Of a stretch of DNA of 64,000 nt, positions 41,881 to 50,354 are shown piece after piece (the first letter of the stretch is position 1; each line of letters begins with the position of its first letter). The position numbers were made by a program, and so were the translations under genes. The notes under the pieces are model-generated. The model made no database searches. It worked only from the letters and a program-made list of their open reading frames with translations, and was not told where the DNA came from. Origin of the DNA: Thermoleophilia bacterium (GTDB lineage: Bacteria > Actinomycetota > Thermoleophilia > Miltoncostaeales > Miltoncostaeaceae); contig JANQPH010000032.1 in the NCBI GenBank assembly GCA_028285405.1, forward strand, positions 52,018-116,017. The letters run 5' to 3'.

Positions 41881-41919
41881 GCACCGACCCCCGGGCTCAG
41901 GCGCCGCGCACGCGCCTCC

Positions 41920-42366
41920 TCAGCGGGCGGCCCCGAAGGCGGTGACGGTGAGCGTCCGCGCGCCACCGCGGACACGGTGCTCGCACAGGTAGATGCCCTG
42001 CCAGGTCCCGAGATCCAGGCGACCGTCGGCAATCGGGATCGTGAGCGCGGAGCCCATCAGGGCGGCCTTGACGTGGGCCGGCATGTCGTCCGGGCCTTCG
42101 TCGTCGTGGCGAAACCAGGTCGTCTCGTCGGGGCTCGCCCGCCGAAGCCACTCCTCGAGATCGGTCCGGACGTCGGGGCTCGCATTCTCGTTCAGCGTGA
42201 TCGAGGCGGACGTGTGCCTGATGAAGACGTGGGCCAACCCGACGTCGATGCGGTCGATCGGCGGCATCCCGGCAACGACCTCGCGGGTGACGAGGTGGAT
42301 CCCACGCGGCCGCGGCTCCAGCGTGACCCGGCCCTGGACCCACACCTGGTCAGGGCCCGAGGGCAT
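41920..42366 (-). CDS. YjbQ/UPF0047 family protein
   Basis: A 148-residue protein of the YjbQ family, some members of which have thiamin phosphate synthase activity in complementation tests. Motifs: FIRHTSASITLNENASPDVR (about 60-79), HVKAALMGSALTIPI and LDLGTWQGIYLCEHR. ATG at 42366 or GTG at about 42345. Its start overlaps a 37-codon frame that reads as a small membrane protein. Convergent with mgtE. Confidence 0.88.
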   Translation of the reverse strand: MPSGPDQVWVQGRVTLEPRPRGIHLVTREVVAGMPPIDRIDVGLAHVFIRHTSASITLNENASPDVRTDLEEWLRRASPDETTWFRHDDEGPDDMPAHVKAALMGSALTIPIADGRLDLGTWQGIYLCEHRVRGGARTLTVTAFGAAR

Positions 42367-42463
42367 CGACCACCCCGAACAGCTCGAGCAGGAGCAGCAC
42401 GAGCAGCAGCCCCGCTGCCAGGGCGTACCAGACCCAGGCAGGCTCTCGGCGACTCGATCCCAT
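42350..42463 (-). CDS. Possible 37-residue single-helix membrane protein
   Basis: ATG at 42463 opens a frame encoding 37 residues: a short charged start, then AWVWYALAAGLLLVLLLLEL, a strong membrane helix, and a short tail. The stop overlaps the yjbQ start region by 17 nt, suggesting coupling. AGGA lies 12 nt upstream of the ATG. Codon choice is GC-rich in third positions. No family is recognised; a chance frame cannot be excluded. Confidence 0.4.
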   Translation of the reverse strand: MGSSRREPAWVWYALAAGLLLVLLLLELFGVVDALGP

Positions 42464-42585
42464 TCGTCAGATCCTGGAGATCCGCGCGCGGGACCGCAAT
42501 GCGGGTCCGCGGATTCGGGCATCGTGACCCGGTCCGGCCGATCGCCGGCTCCTCGTCGGTGACGATCGGGTCGAGCCCTCTGTGC

Positions 42586-42774
42586 TCATGACCCCTCGTC
42601 GTCAGCGGCGTCCGGGTCGGGTGGCGCGCGACGCTCGATCGACCGCAGGTAGGCGGTGAAACGCGCCTGGACGAGGAGGTGGTGCTCCAGCCGCCGAATG
42701 CCGGACGAAGCCCAGTCGCGAATCATCTGGTCCTCGACCCCCGGGGCCCCGGAGGCACGCTCGTGATCTGCCAT
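42586..42774 (-). CDS. Small protein, unknown function
   Basis: A 62-residue protein starting MADHERASGAPGVEDQMI, with one predicted helix (about 22-50, LEHHLLVQARFTAYLRSIE) and an acidic tail. GGGGAGGGGAG directly before the ATG at 42774 is a strong ribosome site, which favours this start over an ATG at 42873 on the same strand. No motif recognised. Confidence 0.55.
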   Translation of the reverse strand: MADHERASGAPGVEDQMIRDWASSGIRRLEHHLLVQARFTAYLRSIERRAPPDPDAADDEGS

Positions 42775-42872
42775 CTCCCCTCCCCGCTCGACCTTCCGTC
42801 GCGCCTGGGCGACCATTCGGGTCGCGTGGGGCTGGACGCCGTTCATCCGGTCAACCGAGGGAATGCGCGACA

Positions 42873-44069
42873 ATGACGGCCGTGACCGTTAGGGAAGTGT
42901 TAAGGCGACTGCTGAGAGGCGGGCGTCGGGCCGCGGTCGAGATCACTACGGTCCCGTCCGTGCACGACGCGCAGGCGCGCGAGGCGCCGGACGCCCTCGC
43001 AGAGGGAAGCGGGTCGAGCGGCCGCTGGGCGAACGCGATCAGCCGCCGGTCCCTGATCAAGCACGTGATCTACCTCGCGATCGCCGGCATCGCGCTGTAC
43101 CTGCTGCTTCCGAGCCTCACCGAGGTCTTCTCGTCCTGGCCCAGGCTGCGCGCGCTCGATCCGGTCTGGATCGCGACGCTCGTCGGGCTGCAGGCGGCCA
43201 GCCTCGCGTCGATGTGGACCCTCCAGCGCCTGGCCATCCGGACTCGCGCCTGGCTGCCGATCGTGACCTCCCAGCTCGCCGGCAACGCCTTCAGCCGAGT
43301 CATCCCCGGCGGCGCGGCCGCGGGCGCGGCGCTCCAGTTCCGCATGCTGAGCCGCGCCGGGTTCCCGGGCGCGCGCATCGCGTCCGGGCTGACGACGTCC
43401 TCGCTCCTCAACGTCGCCGTGCTGTTCGCGCTTCCGGTGCTGGCGCTCCCGGCCCTGGTCGGCGGCGCGCCGGTCGACCCGGGGCTCTCGCAGACGATCT
43501 TCGTCGGCGTCGGCGCGCTGGCGGTCATGTTCGCGATCGGCTCGGTCTTCTTCTTCACCAACCGCGCCCTGCTCGTGACGGGCTGGATCACCGAGCGCAT
43601 CGCCAACAGAGTGCTGCGCGGCCGGCGATCGATCCGGTACCTGCCGGCGCGAATGCTGCGCGAGCGGAACATGATCCGAAAGACGTTCGGACGCGGCTGG
43701 GCCAAGGCGCTCCTGGCGACGATCGGGCGCTGGGGGTTCGACTACCTCACCCTCCTTGGGGCCCTCGTGGCGATCGGCGCCGACCCCGACCCCTCGCTGG
43801 TGCTGCTGGCGTTCGTGGTGGCGCAGATCCTCGGGATGATCCCGATCACGCCAGGTGGAATCGGGTTCGTGGAGGCCGGCCTGACGGCGACGCTCGCGCT
43901 GGCGGGCGTCAATCCCGGTGACGCCGTCGTCGCGACGCTGATCTACCGGCTGGCCTCGTACTGGCTCCCGCTGCCGATCGGACTCCTCGCCGCCACGGCG
44001 CACCGGATCCTCTACGGCGGCGGACGAACCGCCTCGGCCGAGACCGCGCGAGCCCCAGCGGGTCCCTGA
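42873..44069 (+). CDS. Flippase-like membrane protein (LPG synthase TM / AglD family)
   Basis: A 398-residue polytopic protein of the lysylphosphatidylglycerol synthase TM region family (UPF0104). About eight helices are visible, with family patterns NAFSRVIPGGAAAGAALQFRM (about 137-157) and IPITPGGIGFVEAGL (about 326-340). The catalytic C-terminal aminoacyl-transferase domain of MprF is absent, so a lipid or polyprenyl-glycan transport role is more likely. Start given as ATG 42873, but the first 40 residues are poorly conserved-looking and a later start is possible. The methyltransferase gene follows after 32 nt. Confidence 0.82.
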   Translation: MTAVTVREVLRRLLRGGRRAAVEITTVPSVHDAQAREAPDALAEGSGSSGRWANAISRRSLIKHVIYLAIAGIALYLLLPSLTEVFSSWPRLRALDPVWIATLVGLQAASLASMWTLQRLAIRTRAWLPIVTSQLAGNAFSRVIPGGAAAGAALQFRMLSRAGFPGARIASGLTTSSLLNVAVLFALPVLALPALVGGAPVDPGLSQTIFVGVGALAVMFAIGSVFFFTNRALLVTGWITERIANRVLRGRRSIRYLPARMLRERNMIRKTFGRGWAKALLATIGRWGFDYLTLLGALVAIGADPDPSLVLLAFVVAQILGMIPITPGGIGFVEAGLTATLALAGVNPGDAVVATLIYRLASYWLPLPIGLLAATAHRILYGGGRTASAETARAPAGP

Positions 44070-44101
44070 GCCCGGATCGTGACGGCCGCGAGGTTGCCGG
44101 C

Positions 44102-45328
44102 GTGAGAGCCGCAGGCCGGCAACGGGTCGTTCACTGGCTCCGGCAGGTCGGTTGGGGCGGAAGTCGACTGCCCCCGAGGGGTGACGACCACGACGCCGGG
44201 CACCGGGGCTACGTCGAGGCGCTCGATCCGGCGAGCAGGGCGTACCTCGAGACCAAGCCGTTTCGCGCACCGCCCAACCACGAGCTGGCGATCAGCCTTC
44301 GCCTGTTCGCCGACCTGGTCGAGCTGCTCGACCTGGAGCCGCGAGCCCAGGTGCTGGATGTCGGCTGCGGCCCCGGTTGGGTCAGCGAGTACCTCGCCCG
44401 CTGCGGCTATTGGGTGGTGGGCGTCGATGTCTGCGAGGACATGCTCTCCATCGCCCGCGCCCGAGTCGAGGGCATCGACCCAGCGGTGGGGTATGGAATC
44501 GAGCCCGCCGCCGAGTTCGCCTGCCTCCACGCCACCGACCTCCCCTGGCAGTCACGATTCGACGCGGTGGTGATGGTGGACGCGCTCCACCACCTCGCAG
44601 ACGAGCACGCGTCGCTCGCCCGAGCCCGTCGGGCACTGCGACCGGGCGGAACGCTGCTGATCCACGAGGCGCCTCGACCCCGCGAGGGCTCGCCGGAAGA
44701 GCTCGAGCTCCTCAGGGAGATGGACGAGCGAAAGACCCTCGAGTCGCCGTTCGATCCGGGCGCCATGCGGCGCGCGCTCGAGCGGGCCGGGTTCGTGTCC
44801 ATTCGGCGCCTGGCGAGCCTTGGCCCGGCGATCCCCGCCGGTCGCCCGTGGCCCGCGCTGCTTCGGGGCGTCCGCCGAGCCCTCGCCCCGCGATGGAACC
44901 TGTTCGTCGCGCACGCGCCGGGAGGCAGGCCACGCTCGGCCGCGCCGCGCTTTGCGGGGCGACTCTCGCTCCTCGCGCCGCCACGACGGGTCGACGACCG
45001 GGTGGAGTGCCGCCTGCGGGTCGAGAACGTCGGACGCGCGTGGTGGCCGGCGACCGGACCCAACGGCGAGGGCGTCACCGTCGGAACCGTGCGATTGGCG
45101 CCTCACCTACTCGGGACGCCGCGGATCGAGCTCGAGCGGGTGCCGATCCCGGACGCCCTCGCCCCCGCCCAGCACGTCGAGCTCACCGCGCACGTTCGAC
45201 TCCCCGGCGAGCACGCTCGCGCGGATGCGATCGCCGTCGACCTCGTCGCGGAGGGGATGACGTGGTTCTCCGAGGCGGGCGGGCGCGAGCCGTTCACCGT
45301 TCGCATCGACCCCGGACCCCCTGCTTAA
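44102..45328 (+). CDS. SAM-dependent methyltransferase with C-terminal beta domain
   Basis: A 408-residue protein. The class I methyltransferase domain (about 40-240) has motif I VLDVGCGPGWVSEYLA (about 84-99), the acidic VVGVDV strand end and DAVVMVDALHHL. The remaining 130 residues (about 275-405) look like an immunoglobulin-type beta domain (RVDDRVECRLRVENVG, then FTVRIDP). Such a layout is seen near polysaccharide or glycolipid genes; the substrate is unknown. GTG at 44102 with GAGG upstream. Probably co-transcribed with the flippase-like gene. Confidence 0.8.
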   Translation: MRAAGRQRVVHWLRQVGWGGSRLPPRGDDHDAGHRGYVEALDPASRAYLETKPFRAPPNHELAISLRLFADLVELLDLEPRAQVLDVGCGPGWVSEYLARCGYWVVGVDVCEDMLSIARARVEGIDPAVGYGIEPAAEFACLHATDLPWQSRFDAVVMVDALHHLADEHASLARARRALRPGGTLLIHEAPRPREGSPEELELLREMDERKTLESPFDPGAMRRALERAGFVSIRRLASLGPAIPAGRPWPALLRGVRRALAPRWNLFVAHAPGGRPRSAAPRFAGRLSLLAPPRRVDDRVECRLRVENVGRAWWPATGPNGEGVTVGTVRLAPHLLGTPRIELERVPIPDALAPAQHVELTAHVRLPGEHARADAIAVDLVAEGMTWFSEAGGREPFTVRIDPGPPA

Positions 45329-45417
45329 GCGTCTCTGAACTCTGACTCCGAGCGGATCGGATCGGCGGGCGGCCGCGATACCGTGGCCGCGCCCCGAGCA
45401 ACCCCGGAGGGTCCCGA

Positions 45418-46071
45418 ATGCGACGCATCACCATCCTCGCCGGAGTCGGCGCTGCCGCCGTCCTCGCCAGCGCCGGAGCGAGCTCGGCGATGGCGGCGAC
45501 CCCGCTCAACTACAAGGTCACGGTGGTCAACACGACCCCCAACAGCCTGACCCCGCTCGTCGTCAGCGTCGGCAACAAGCGCGGGCACCTGTGGCGAAGC
45601 GGGCGCCGCGCGAGCCCGGGGCTCGCGGAGCTGGCCAAGGACGGGGGCACCTCGCAACTCGAGGCCGAGGCCGAGCGCCGCCGCGGCATCCGGCAGGTGT
45701 TCACCACCAGGCGAATCGCGCCGGGCGGCCGCGTCACCTTCCGGGTCAGGACGAACAACGGCACGCGGCGTCTGAGCTGGGCGACGATGCTGGTCTCGAC
45801 GAACGACGCGTTCGTCGGACAGAACAACTACGCGCTGCCGGTTCGGCGCGGCAAGGCCGGGCGGGCCGACCTCAGGATCAGGGCCTACGACGCGGGCGCG
45901 GAGCGCAACACCGAGTCGGCGGCCCACGTTCCCGGACTCGGCGCGCACGGCGTCGGTCCGAGCGAGCGCCGCAACGTGCGTCCCCACCCCGGGATCCGTG
46001 GCAACAACGACGTGCCCGCCTCGCAGGACTGGGGGCGGTTCGCTGCCCGGGTGATCATCCGGCCGGCCTAG
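45418..46071 (+). CDS. Secreted spondin-domain protein
   Basis: A 217-residue exported protein. The N-terminus MRRITILAGVGAAAVLASAG is a signal peptide cut near AMAA. The mature part matches the Spondin_N pattern: YKVTVVNTTPNSLTPLVV, a region of LAELAKDGG, then LSWATMLVSTNDAFVGQNN and AYDAGAERNTE. Spondin-N domains are matrix-associated beta-sandwich domains; bacterial copies have no known role. GGAGGG precedes the ATG. It may carry its own promoter in the 89-bp gap (TACCGT at 45379-45384). Confidence 0.85.
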   Translation: MRRITILAGVGAAAVLASAGASSAMAATPLNYKVTVVNTTPNSLTPLVVSVGNKRGHLWRSGRRASPGLAELAKDGGTSQLEAEAERRRGIRQVFTTRRIAPGGRVTFRVRTNNGTRRLSWATMLVSTNDAFVGQNNYALPVRRGKAGRADLRIRAYDAGAERNTESAAHVPGLGAHGVGPSERRNVRPHPGIRGNNDVPASQDWGRFAARVIIRPA

Positions 46072-46083
46072 CGCCGGCCCGGC

Positions 46084-46353
46084 TCACCAGCCCGCGAGCG
46101 CGCTCGCGATCAGGAGCACCCCGAGCACGGCGAACGCCGCCGAGAACACCCCCAGCACGATCGGGCTCGGCGCATCGAGCTGGCGCCCGGTCATGGGCAC
46201 GGGGACCCAGCGGGCGCCAAGCGCGCGCGCCCGCCGCGTGAGTACCGCCATGTAGCCGGCAACTGCGGCCCCGGCGAGCGAGATGACGCCGGCCACGATC
46301 GCCACGATCACGAACGCCAAGGCGTTCTCCCCCGCACGACTCCGTTCGGGCAT
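46084..46353 (-). CDS. Small two-helix membrane protein
   Basis: An 89-residue protein with two membrane helices (about 12-34 and 61-86) joined by a basic loop containing TRRARALGARWVPVP. ATG at 46353. Divergent from the PhoU-like gene over a 186-bp interval with an inverted repeat. No family is recognised. Confidence 0.6.
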   Translation of the reverse strand: MPERSRAGENALAFVIVAIVAGVISLAGAAVAGYMAVLTRRARALGARWVPVPMTGRQLDAPSPIVLGVFSAAFAVLGVLLIASALAGW

Positions 46354-46488
46354 GGTAATGGCCCGCGAGTAGTCCGACCCGAGAATCCGGTCGACGGATC
46401 CACTACCCTCTCCGCGGAATTCCCGGGGCACGCACCTTGCGTCCAGCGAGCCGGTCCCGGCGGCGCCGACGGTCGATCCCCGTCCGTG

Positions 46489-46516
46489 CAGAATGTTACC
46501 GTTGTTCACAATTCTG
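46489..46516. repeat. Inverted repeat upstream of the PhoU-like gene
   Basis: CAGAAT (46489-46494) and ATTCTG (46511-46516) form perfect 6-bp arms 16 bp apart, enclosing GTTACCGTTGTTCACA. A TACCGT -10-like hexamer (46497-46502) lies between the arms, so a bound regulator would cover the promoter. The remainder of 46354-46539 shows nothing else I can name. Confidence 0.4.
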
Positions 46517-46539
46517 AAGACCCCAGGCCCCTCTGCCCG

Positions 46540-47181
46540 ATGAGCCCAGCAACCGCACTCACCGACATCCGGCGGGATCTCGCCGAGATCGCCGTCTACG
46601 TCTCGTATGTGATCGACCTGTCCGTGACGGCGTGGCAGGACGAGGGCAGCGACGCGGCCCGAGTCGCCGACGCCGATCGCGAGGTCGACGATCGCTGCCG
46701 GGGGCTGGTCGAGCGCATCGCCGGCGCCCACACGCGGTGGGAGCTGCCCTACGCCCCGCACGTGCGCTCCCTGGTGGCGGCGACGGTCGCGACGGTCGCG
46801 ATCGAGCGGACCGGCGACCTCGCCGTCGAGGTCGCGCAGCGCAGCGAGCGCGCAGGGGCGCAGCCGACCGGCGCCGACGCCGCGACAGGTGCGCTCGTCG
46901 AGGGCGGCCACTCGATCGCCGATGCATTCGGGGCCACCGCCGCGGCGACGCGGGACGCCGACCCGATCAAGGCGCTGGCCGCGGCCGAGAAGGCGGCAGC
47001 GGCTCGCGATCGGCAGACGGAGGTCCACGACATCGTGTGGAGGCTGCCGTCGGAGGCGCGCCAGTGGGCGACGCAGGCGCTGCTCGCCTCCCGATGCCTC
47101 GAGCGCGCGGCCGCCAACGCCGTGGAGCTGGCGGAGCGCGTGATCTGGGTCGAGTACGGGGCCCGTACTCGAGCCGCCTGA
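46540..47181 (+). CDS. PhoU-like helical protein
   Basis: A 213-residue all-helical protein resembling PhoU: DIRRDLAEIAVYVSYVIDLSV at the start, then ADADREVDDRCRGLVERIAGAH, typical of the first PhoU three-helix repeat, followed by a second set of helices. The usual metal-binding EXXXD motifs are only partly visible. ATG at 46540; an upstream GTG at 46486 would lie within the promoter region. No pst genes are nearby, so a role in phosphate signalling is only suggested. Together with the two CHAD proteins it could point to polyphosphate or phosphate management. Confidence 0.65.
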   Translation: MSPATALTDIRRDLAEIAVYVSYVIDLSVTAWQDEGSDAARVADADREVDDRCRGLVERIAGAHTRWELPYAPHVRSLVAATVATVAIERTGDLAVEVAQRSERAGAQPTGADAATGALVEGGHSIADAFGATAAATRDADPIKALAAAEKAAAARDRQTEVHDIVWRLPSEARQWATQALLASRCLERAAANAVELAERVIWVEYGARTRAA

Positions 47182-47188
47182 GCTCGGG

Positions 47189-47512
47189 CTAGTCCGTCCG
47201 CAACGAGCGCCGAAGCGCTCGCGCGATCGCCCGTCGCGCCGCATCGGCATCGCCGGACGGCCGACCGGCCGCCTCCCAGGCCGCCTCGAGGTACAACCAC
47301 CGCGCCCGCTGGTCGGCCAGCGACACGTCGGACGTCAGGATTCCCTCCGAGATCAGCTCGGAGATCTCGCTCTCGACCTCGGGGTCGTGGGCGCCGTCGG
47401 CCCACTCGCGGACGCGTCCACGCTGCACGGCATCACGGAGTGTCCGCTGGCGAGCCACCTCCGCCGCCGCGGCCTTCCTGGCCCCACGCGTCTCGTCCCG
47501 AGCGATTCCCAT
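47189..47512 (-). CDS. Small helical protein, unknown function
   Basis: A 107-residue soluble protein, rich in Ala, Arg and Glu. SEISELISEGILTSDVSLADQRARWLYLEAAWEAAG is predicted helical; the N-terminus is basic. ATG at 47512. It ends 7 nt after the convergent PhoU-like gene. No family recognised; codon third positions support the frame. Confidence 0.55.
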   Translation of the reverse strand: MGIARDETRGARKAAAAEVARQRTLRDAVQRGRVREWADGAHDPEVESEISELISEGILTSDVSLADQRARWLYLEAAWEAAGRPSGDADAARRAIARALRRSLRTD

Positions 47513-47604
47513 GCGTGGTTCTTGTATCGGCAGTTGCGGGGCGGAGTTGAGCCCAACCGCCGTTCCAGCCGCGTAACCGAAGACGGGGACGCCGCCCCGA
47601 CCGG

Positions 47605-47901
47605 TCAGCCCAGGACGAAGATCGTCGCCGCGATGTTGAGGACGACGGCAACGACGCCGAGCGCGATCCCGAAGATCGCCACCATGCGCGAGCGCGAGTT
47701 CACCCGGGTGGCGCCGAAGCCGATCGCGACCAACCCCAGCCCGATGCTGATGATGGGGACCCAGGCGAGGAACAGCGCCGCGATCCCGAGGACGAGCGAG
47801 ACCGTTGCACGACCCTCGTCTCGCCGATCGCGAAAGGACGGCTTCTTCGGCTCGCTCGCGTCCTCCACCTCGGCCTCGGTCGCCGGTGCGGGCTCACTCA
47901 C
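47605..47901 (-). CDS. DUF4190-like membrane protein
   Basis: A 98-residue protein with an acidic N-terminus (about 1-30) and two membrane helices: TVSLVLGIAALFLAWVPIIS (about 33-52) and MVAIFGIALGVVAVVLNIAA (about 73-92), joined by GLGLVAIGFGATRV. The pattern of two helices each with Gly-rich turns matches DUF4190. GTG at 47901. It follows the tRNA gene on the same strand. Confidence 0.72.
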   Translation of the reverse strand: MSEPAPATEAEVEDASEPKKPSFRDRRDEGRATVSLVLGIAALFLAWVPIISIGLGLVAIGFGATRVNSRSRMVAIFGIALGVVAVVLNIAATIFVLG

Positions 47902-47995
47902 TGGCCGCGGCCTGACTTCACGGTCACGCCGACACGACTCTCGACTGCGTTCCCCAACTCGTGCTCCTGGATCTGCTCGGGCAGCTGCGCGTGAG

Positions 47996-48068
47996 AGCGG
48001 GCGACGGGACTCGAACCCGCGACATCCGGCTTGGGAAGCCGACGCTCTACCAGCTGAGCTACACCCGC
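47996..48068 (-). tRNA. tRNA-Gly (anticodon CCC)
   Basis: The minus strand folds as a full cloverleaf. Acceptor stem GCGGGTG pairs with CGCCCGC (one G-U pair), the D arm contains AGCTGGTAGA, the anticodon stem TCGGC/GCCGG encloses the loop TTCCCAA with anticodon CCC, and the T arm GCGGGTTCGAGTCCCGT is standard. The 3' CCA is not encoded. It reads GGG codons. A TAGCGT -10-like hexamer lies 12 nt upstream (48085-48080). Confidence 0.97.
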
Positions 48069-48181
48069 GCGGGTGCGTGACGCTAGCAGAGGGCTCGGTG
48101 CCATCCTCCCCGCGATCGGCGCGCCTCCCTCGCGCCGAGAGCTGAGCGCGAAGGGTGCCGGCGCTCGCCGCGGGCGGGCCC

Positions 48182-49849
48182 CTACATCCGCTCGGGAGCG
48201 CGCACTCCGAGCAGGTCGAGCCCGAGCGCGACCGTGTCGCGAACGACCCGCACCAAGTCGGCCCGAAACGCCGCCACCGGCGGCGGCTCGTCCTTGACGC
48301 GGCACCGGTGGTAGAAGGCGTGGAAGTTGCGCGCGAGGTCGATCAGATACGACGCGACGCGGTGCGGGGCCCGCCGCTCCTCGGCCTCACCGAGCGCGGT
48401 CGGCCACTCGGCGAGCCGGAGCGCCAGCGCGCGCTCCGAGTCCTCGAGCGCGCTCGGCAGCTCGTCGGCCGCGACATCGCTGACCTCGGCGAGGATCGAG
48501 CAGCAGCGCGCATGCGCGTACTGGACGTAGTAGACCGGGTTCTCCTGGCTCTGCTCTCGGGCCAGGTCGAGGTCGAGATCGAACGCCGTGTCGTGGCTGC
48601 GCTGGACCAGGAAGAACCGGGCCGCGTCGACGCCGATGTCCGCGAGGAGCTCCGTGAGCGTCACGATCGTGCCCGCCCGCTTGCTCATCTTGGCCGCCTC
48701 GCCGTGCTCGACGAGGCTGACCAGCTGCATGATCTGGACCTCGAGGCGCTCGGGGTCGTGCCCGCCGGCGGCGACGACGGCCTTGAGCCGCGGGATGTAG
48801 CCGTGGTGATCGGCGCCGAGCACGTCGATCAACCGATCGTGGTCGCGGGCCGCCTTGCCGAGGTGGTATGCGACGTCCGCAGCCAGGTAGGTGCTGTCCC
48901 CGTCCGAGCGCACGAGCACGCGGTCCTTCTCGTCGCCGTAGGCGCTGGTGCGAAACCACAGCGCGCCGTCGGCCTCGTAGGCGTCTCCGCTGTCCCGCAG
49001 CGCGGCCACCCCCGCGGCCACCGTGCCCCCCTCGTGCAGGCTCGCCTCCGAGAAGAAGGTGTCGAACTCGGTCCGAAACGCCGCGAGGTCGGCCGTGATC
49101 CGCTCGAGCATCAGCTCCCCGCCCCGCTGCGCGAAGAAGCCGAGCGCTTCGTCCGCCTGGAAGCCGCGGTCCGCCAGCACGCCGTCGAACCGGTCCCCGA
49201 TCTCGGCCCTGATCGCACGGGCCAGCTCGCCGACGTAGTCGCCCCGATAGCCGTCCTCGGGCAGCTCCAGCGCGATCCCGGCCGCCGCCGCGTAGCCGGA
49301 CGCGATCGATGCGCCGAACGCCCGCATCTGGCGGCCCCAGTCGTTGACGTAGTACTCCCGCTCGACCCGGTGGCCGGCGAACCCCAGGATTCGCGCGAGG
49401 CTGTCCCCGTAGGCGGCGTGTCGAGCGTGGCCGACGTGCGGCGGGCCGGTCGGGTTCGCCGACACGTACTCGAGCAGGATCGATTTCGCCTCGGTCGTGC
49501 CCCCGCCGGCGCGCCCGGACCCCTCGATCCGCATGAAATGGACGAGATCGGCGAAGAAACTCACGCTCAGGTCGAGGTTGAGAAAGCCCGGTCCGGCAAC
49601 CTCGACCCGGTCGAGCATGGGCGAGATCGCCGAGTCGGCCTCGAGCGCGCCCGCGATCTCCTCGGCCAGCTCTCGCGGCGGCCGCCGTGCCCCCCGCGCC
49701 AGGGCCATCGCGATCGGGCTCGCGACGTCCCCCATCTCCCGCTCGGCCGGAGGGGCGAGCGGCGTGTCGGGTGGCGTGGCGCCGCTCACGTCGGCGGCGT
49801 GCCGTCGAAGCGCGGCTGCGAGCTGCTCGAGCGGGGATCCGGTCGACAC
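48182..49849 (-). CDS. argS: Arginyl-tRNA synthetase
   Basis: Class I aminoacyl-tRNA synthetase charging tRNA-Arg. The 555-residue product has the ArgS N-terminal tRNA-binding domain, SANPTGPPHVGHARHAAYGD with the HIGH-type HVGH, and the KMSKS-type AKMSKRAG, which is unusually well conserved for ArgS. The DALR anticodon domain includes YVQYAHARCCSIL and ends with VRAPERM. GTG at 49849. It lies downstream of rlmH by a 28-nt gap. Confidence 0.96.
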   Translation of the reverse strand: MSTGSPLEQLAAALRRHAADVSGATPPDTPLAPPAEREMGDVASPIAMALARGARRPPRELAEEIAGALEADSAISPMLDRVEVAGPGFLNLDLSVSFFADLVHFMRIEGSGRAGGGTTEAKSILLEYVSANPTGPPHVGHARHAAYGDSLARILGFAGHRVEREYYVNDWGRQMRAFGASIASGYAAAAGIALELPEDGYRGDYVGELARAIRAEIGDRFDGVLADRGFQADEALGFFAQRGGELMLERITADLAAFRTEFDTFFSEASLHEGGTVAAGVAALRDSGDAYEADGALWFRTSAYGDEKDRVLVRSDGDSTYLAADVAYHLGKAARDHDRLIDVLGADHHGYIPRLKAVVAAGGHDPERLEVQIMQLVSLVEHGEAAKMSKRAGTIVTLTELLADIGVDAARFFLVQRSHDTAFDLDLDLAREQSQENPVYYVQYAHARCCSILAEVSDVAADELPSALEDSERALALRLAEWPTALGEAEERRAPHRVASYLIDLARNFHAFYHRCRVKDEPPPVAAFRADLVRVVRDTVALGLDLLGVRAPERM

Positions 49850-49877
49850 GGATCGCGAGACTACCTGCGGCGGCTGG

Positions 49878-50354
49878 TCACCGCGGGTACGGGTGTCCGT
49901 CGGCCGCCAGGATCGCCCGGTAGAGCTGCTCGAGCAACACGACCCGCGCCAGCCGGTGCGGGAAGGTGAGCGGCCCCAGCGAGCGCCGCTCGTCGGCCGT
50001 GCGCGCGAGCTCTGCGTCCAGCCCGTCCGGGCCTCCGATCACCAGCGCGAGCGGCACCGGCACTTCGAGCCGGGCCCCCAGCCATCGCGTGAAGTCGTCG
50101 CTCGACGCGAACGCGCGGCCGGTCTGCTCGAGGCACACGACGTGGGCCCGCTCGAGCAGCACCTCGCGGATCTTGCGCGCCTCCCGGCGAGTCGCCTCGG
50201 CCGGGGTGCCGCGCCCTTGGGGAACCTCGTCCACCCTGAGCGACCGTCGCTCGGCGACCCGCCGCTCGAGCTCCTGGCTCGCCGCGGCGAAGGGCGCCCG
50301 GATCTTCCCCACGGCGACGAGCTGGATCTGGCTGCCGGAACGCTGCCGGCTCAC
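49878..50354 (-). CDS. rlmH: 23S rRNA pseudouridine1915-N3 methyltransferase RlmH
   Basis: SPOUT-class knotted methyltransferase acting on 70S ribosomes. The 158-residue product has LVAVGKIR at the start, CLEQTGRAFASSDDFTRWL, the SAM-binding IGGPDGL and LTFPHRLARVVLLEQLYRA. Family members normally end in PYHR; here the end reads PYPR, losing a conserved His. GTG at 50354 overlaps the stop of the M48 protease gene as GTGA. Confidence 0.92.
   Translation of the reverse strand: MSRQRSGSQIQLVAVGKIRAPFAAASQELERRVAERRSLRVDEVPQGRGTPAEATRREARKIREVLLERAHVVCLEQTGRAFASSDDFTRWLGARLEVPVPLALVIGGPDGLDAELARTADERRSLGPLTFPHRLARVVLLEQLYRAILAADGHPYPR

Noticed and set aside
42367..42522. Cysteine/serine-rich N-terminal extension of the YjbQ protein
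   Set aside because: The run of Cys and Ser codons is the out-of-frame reading of the Leu-rich helix of the small membrane peptide at 42350-42463. YjbQ proteins normally start near 42366.
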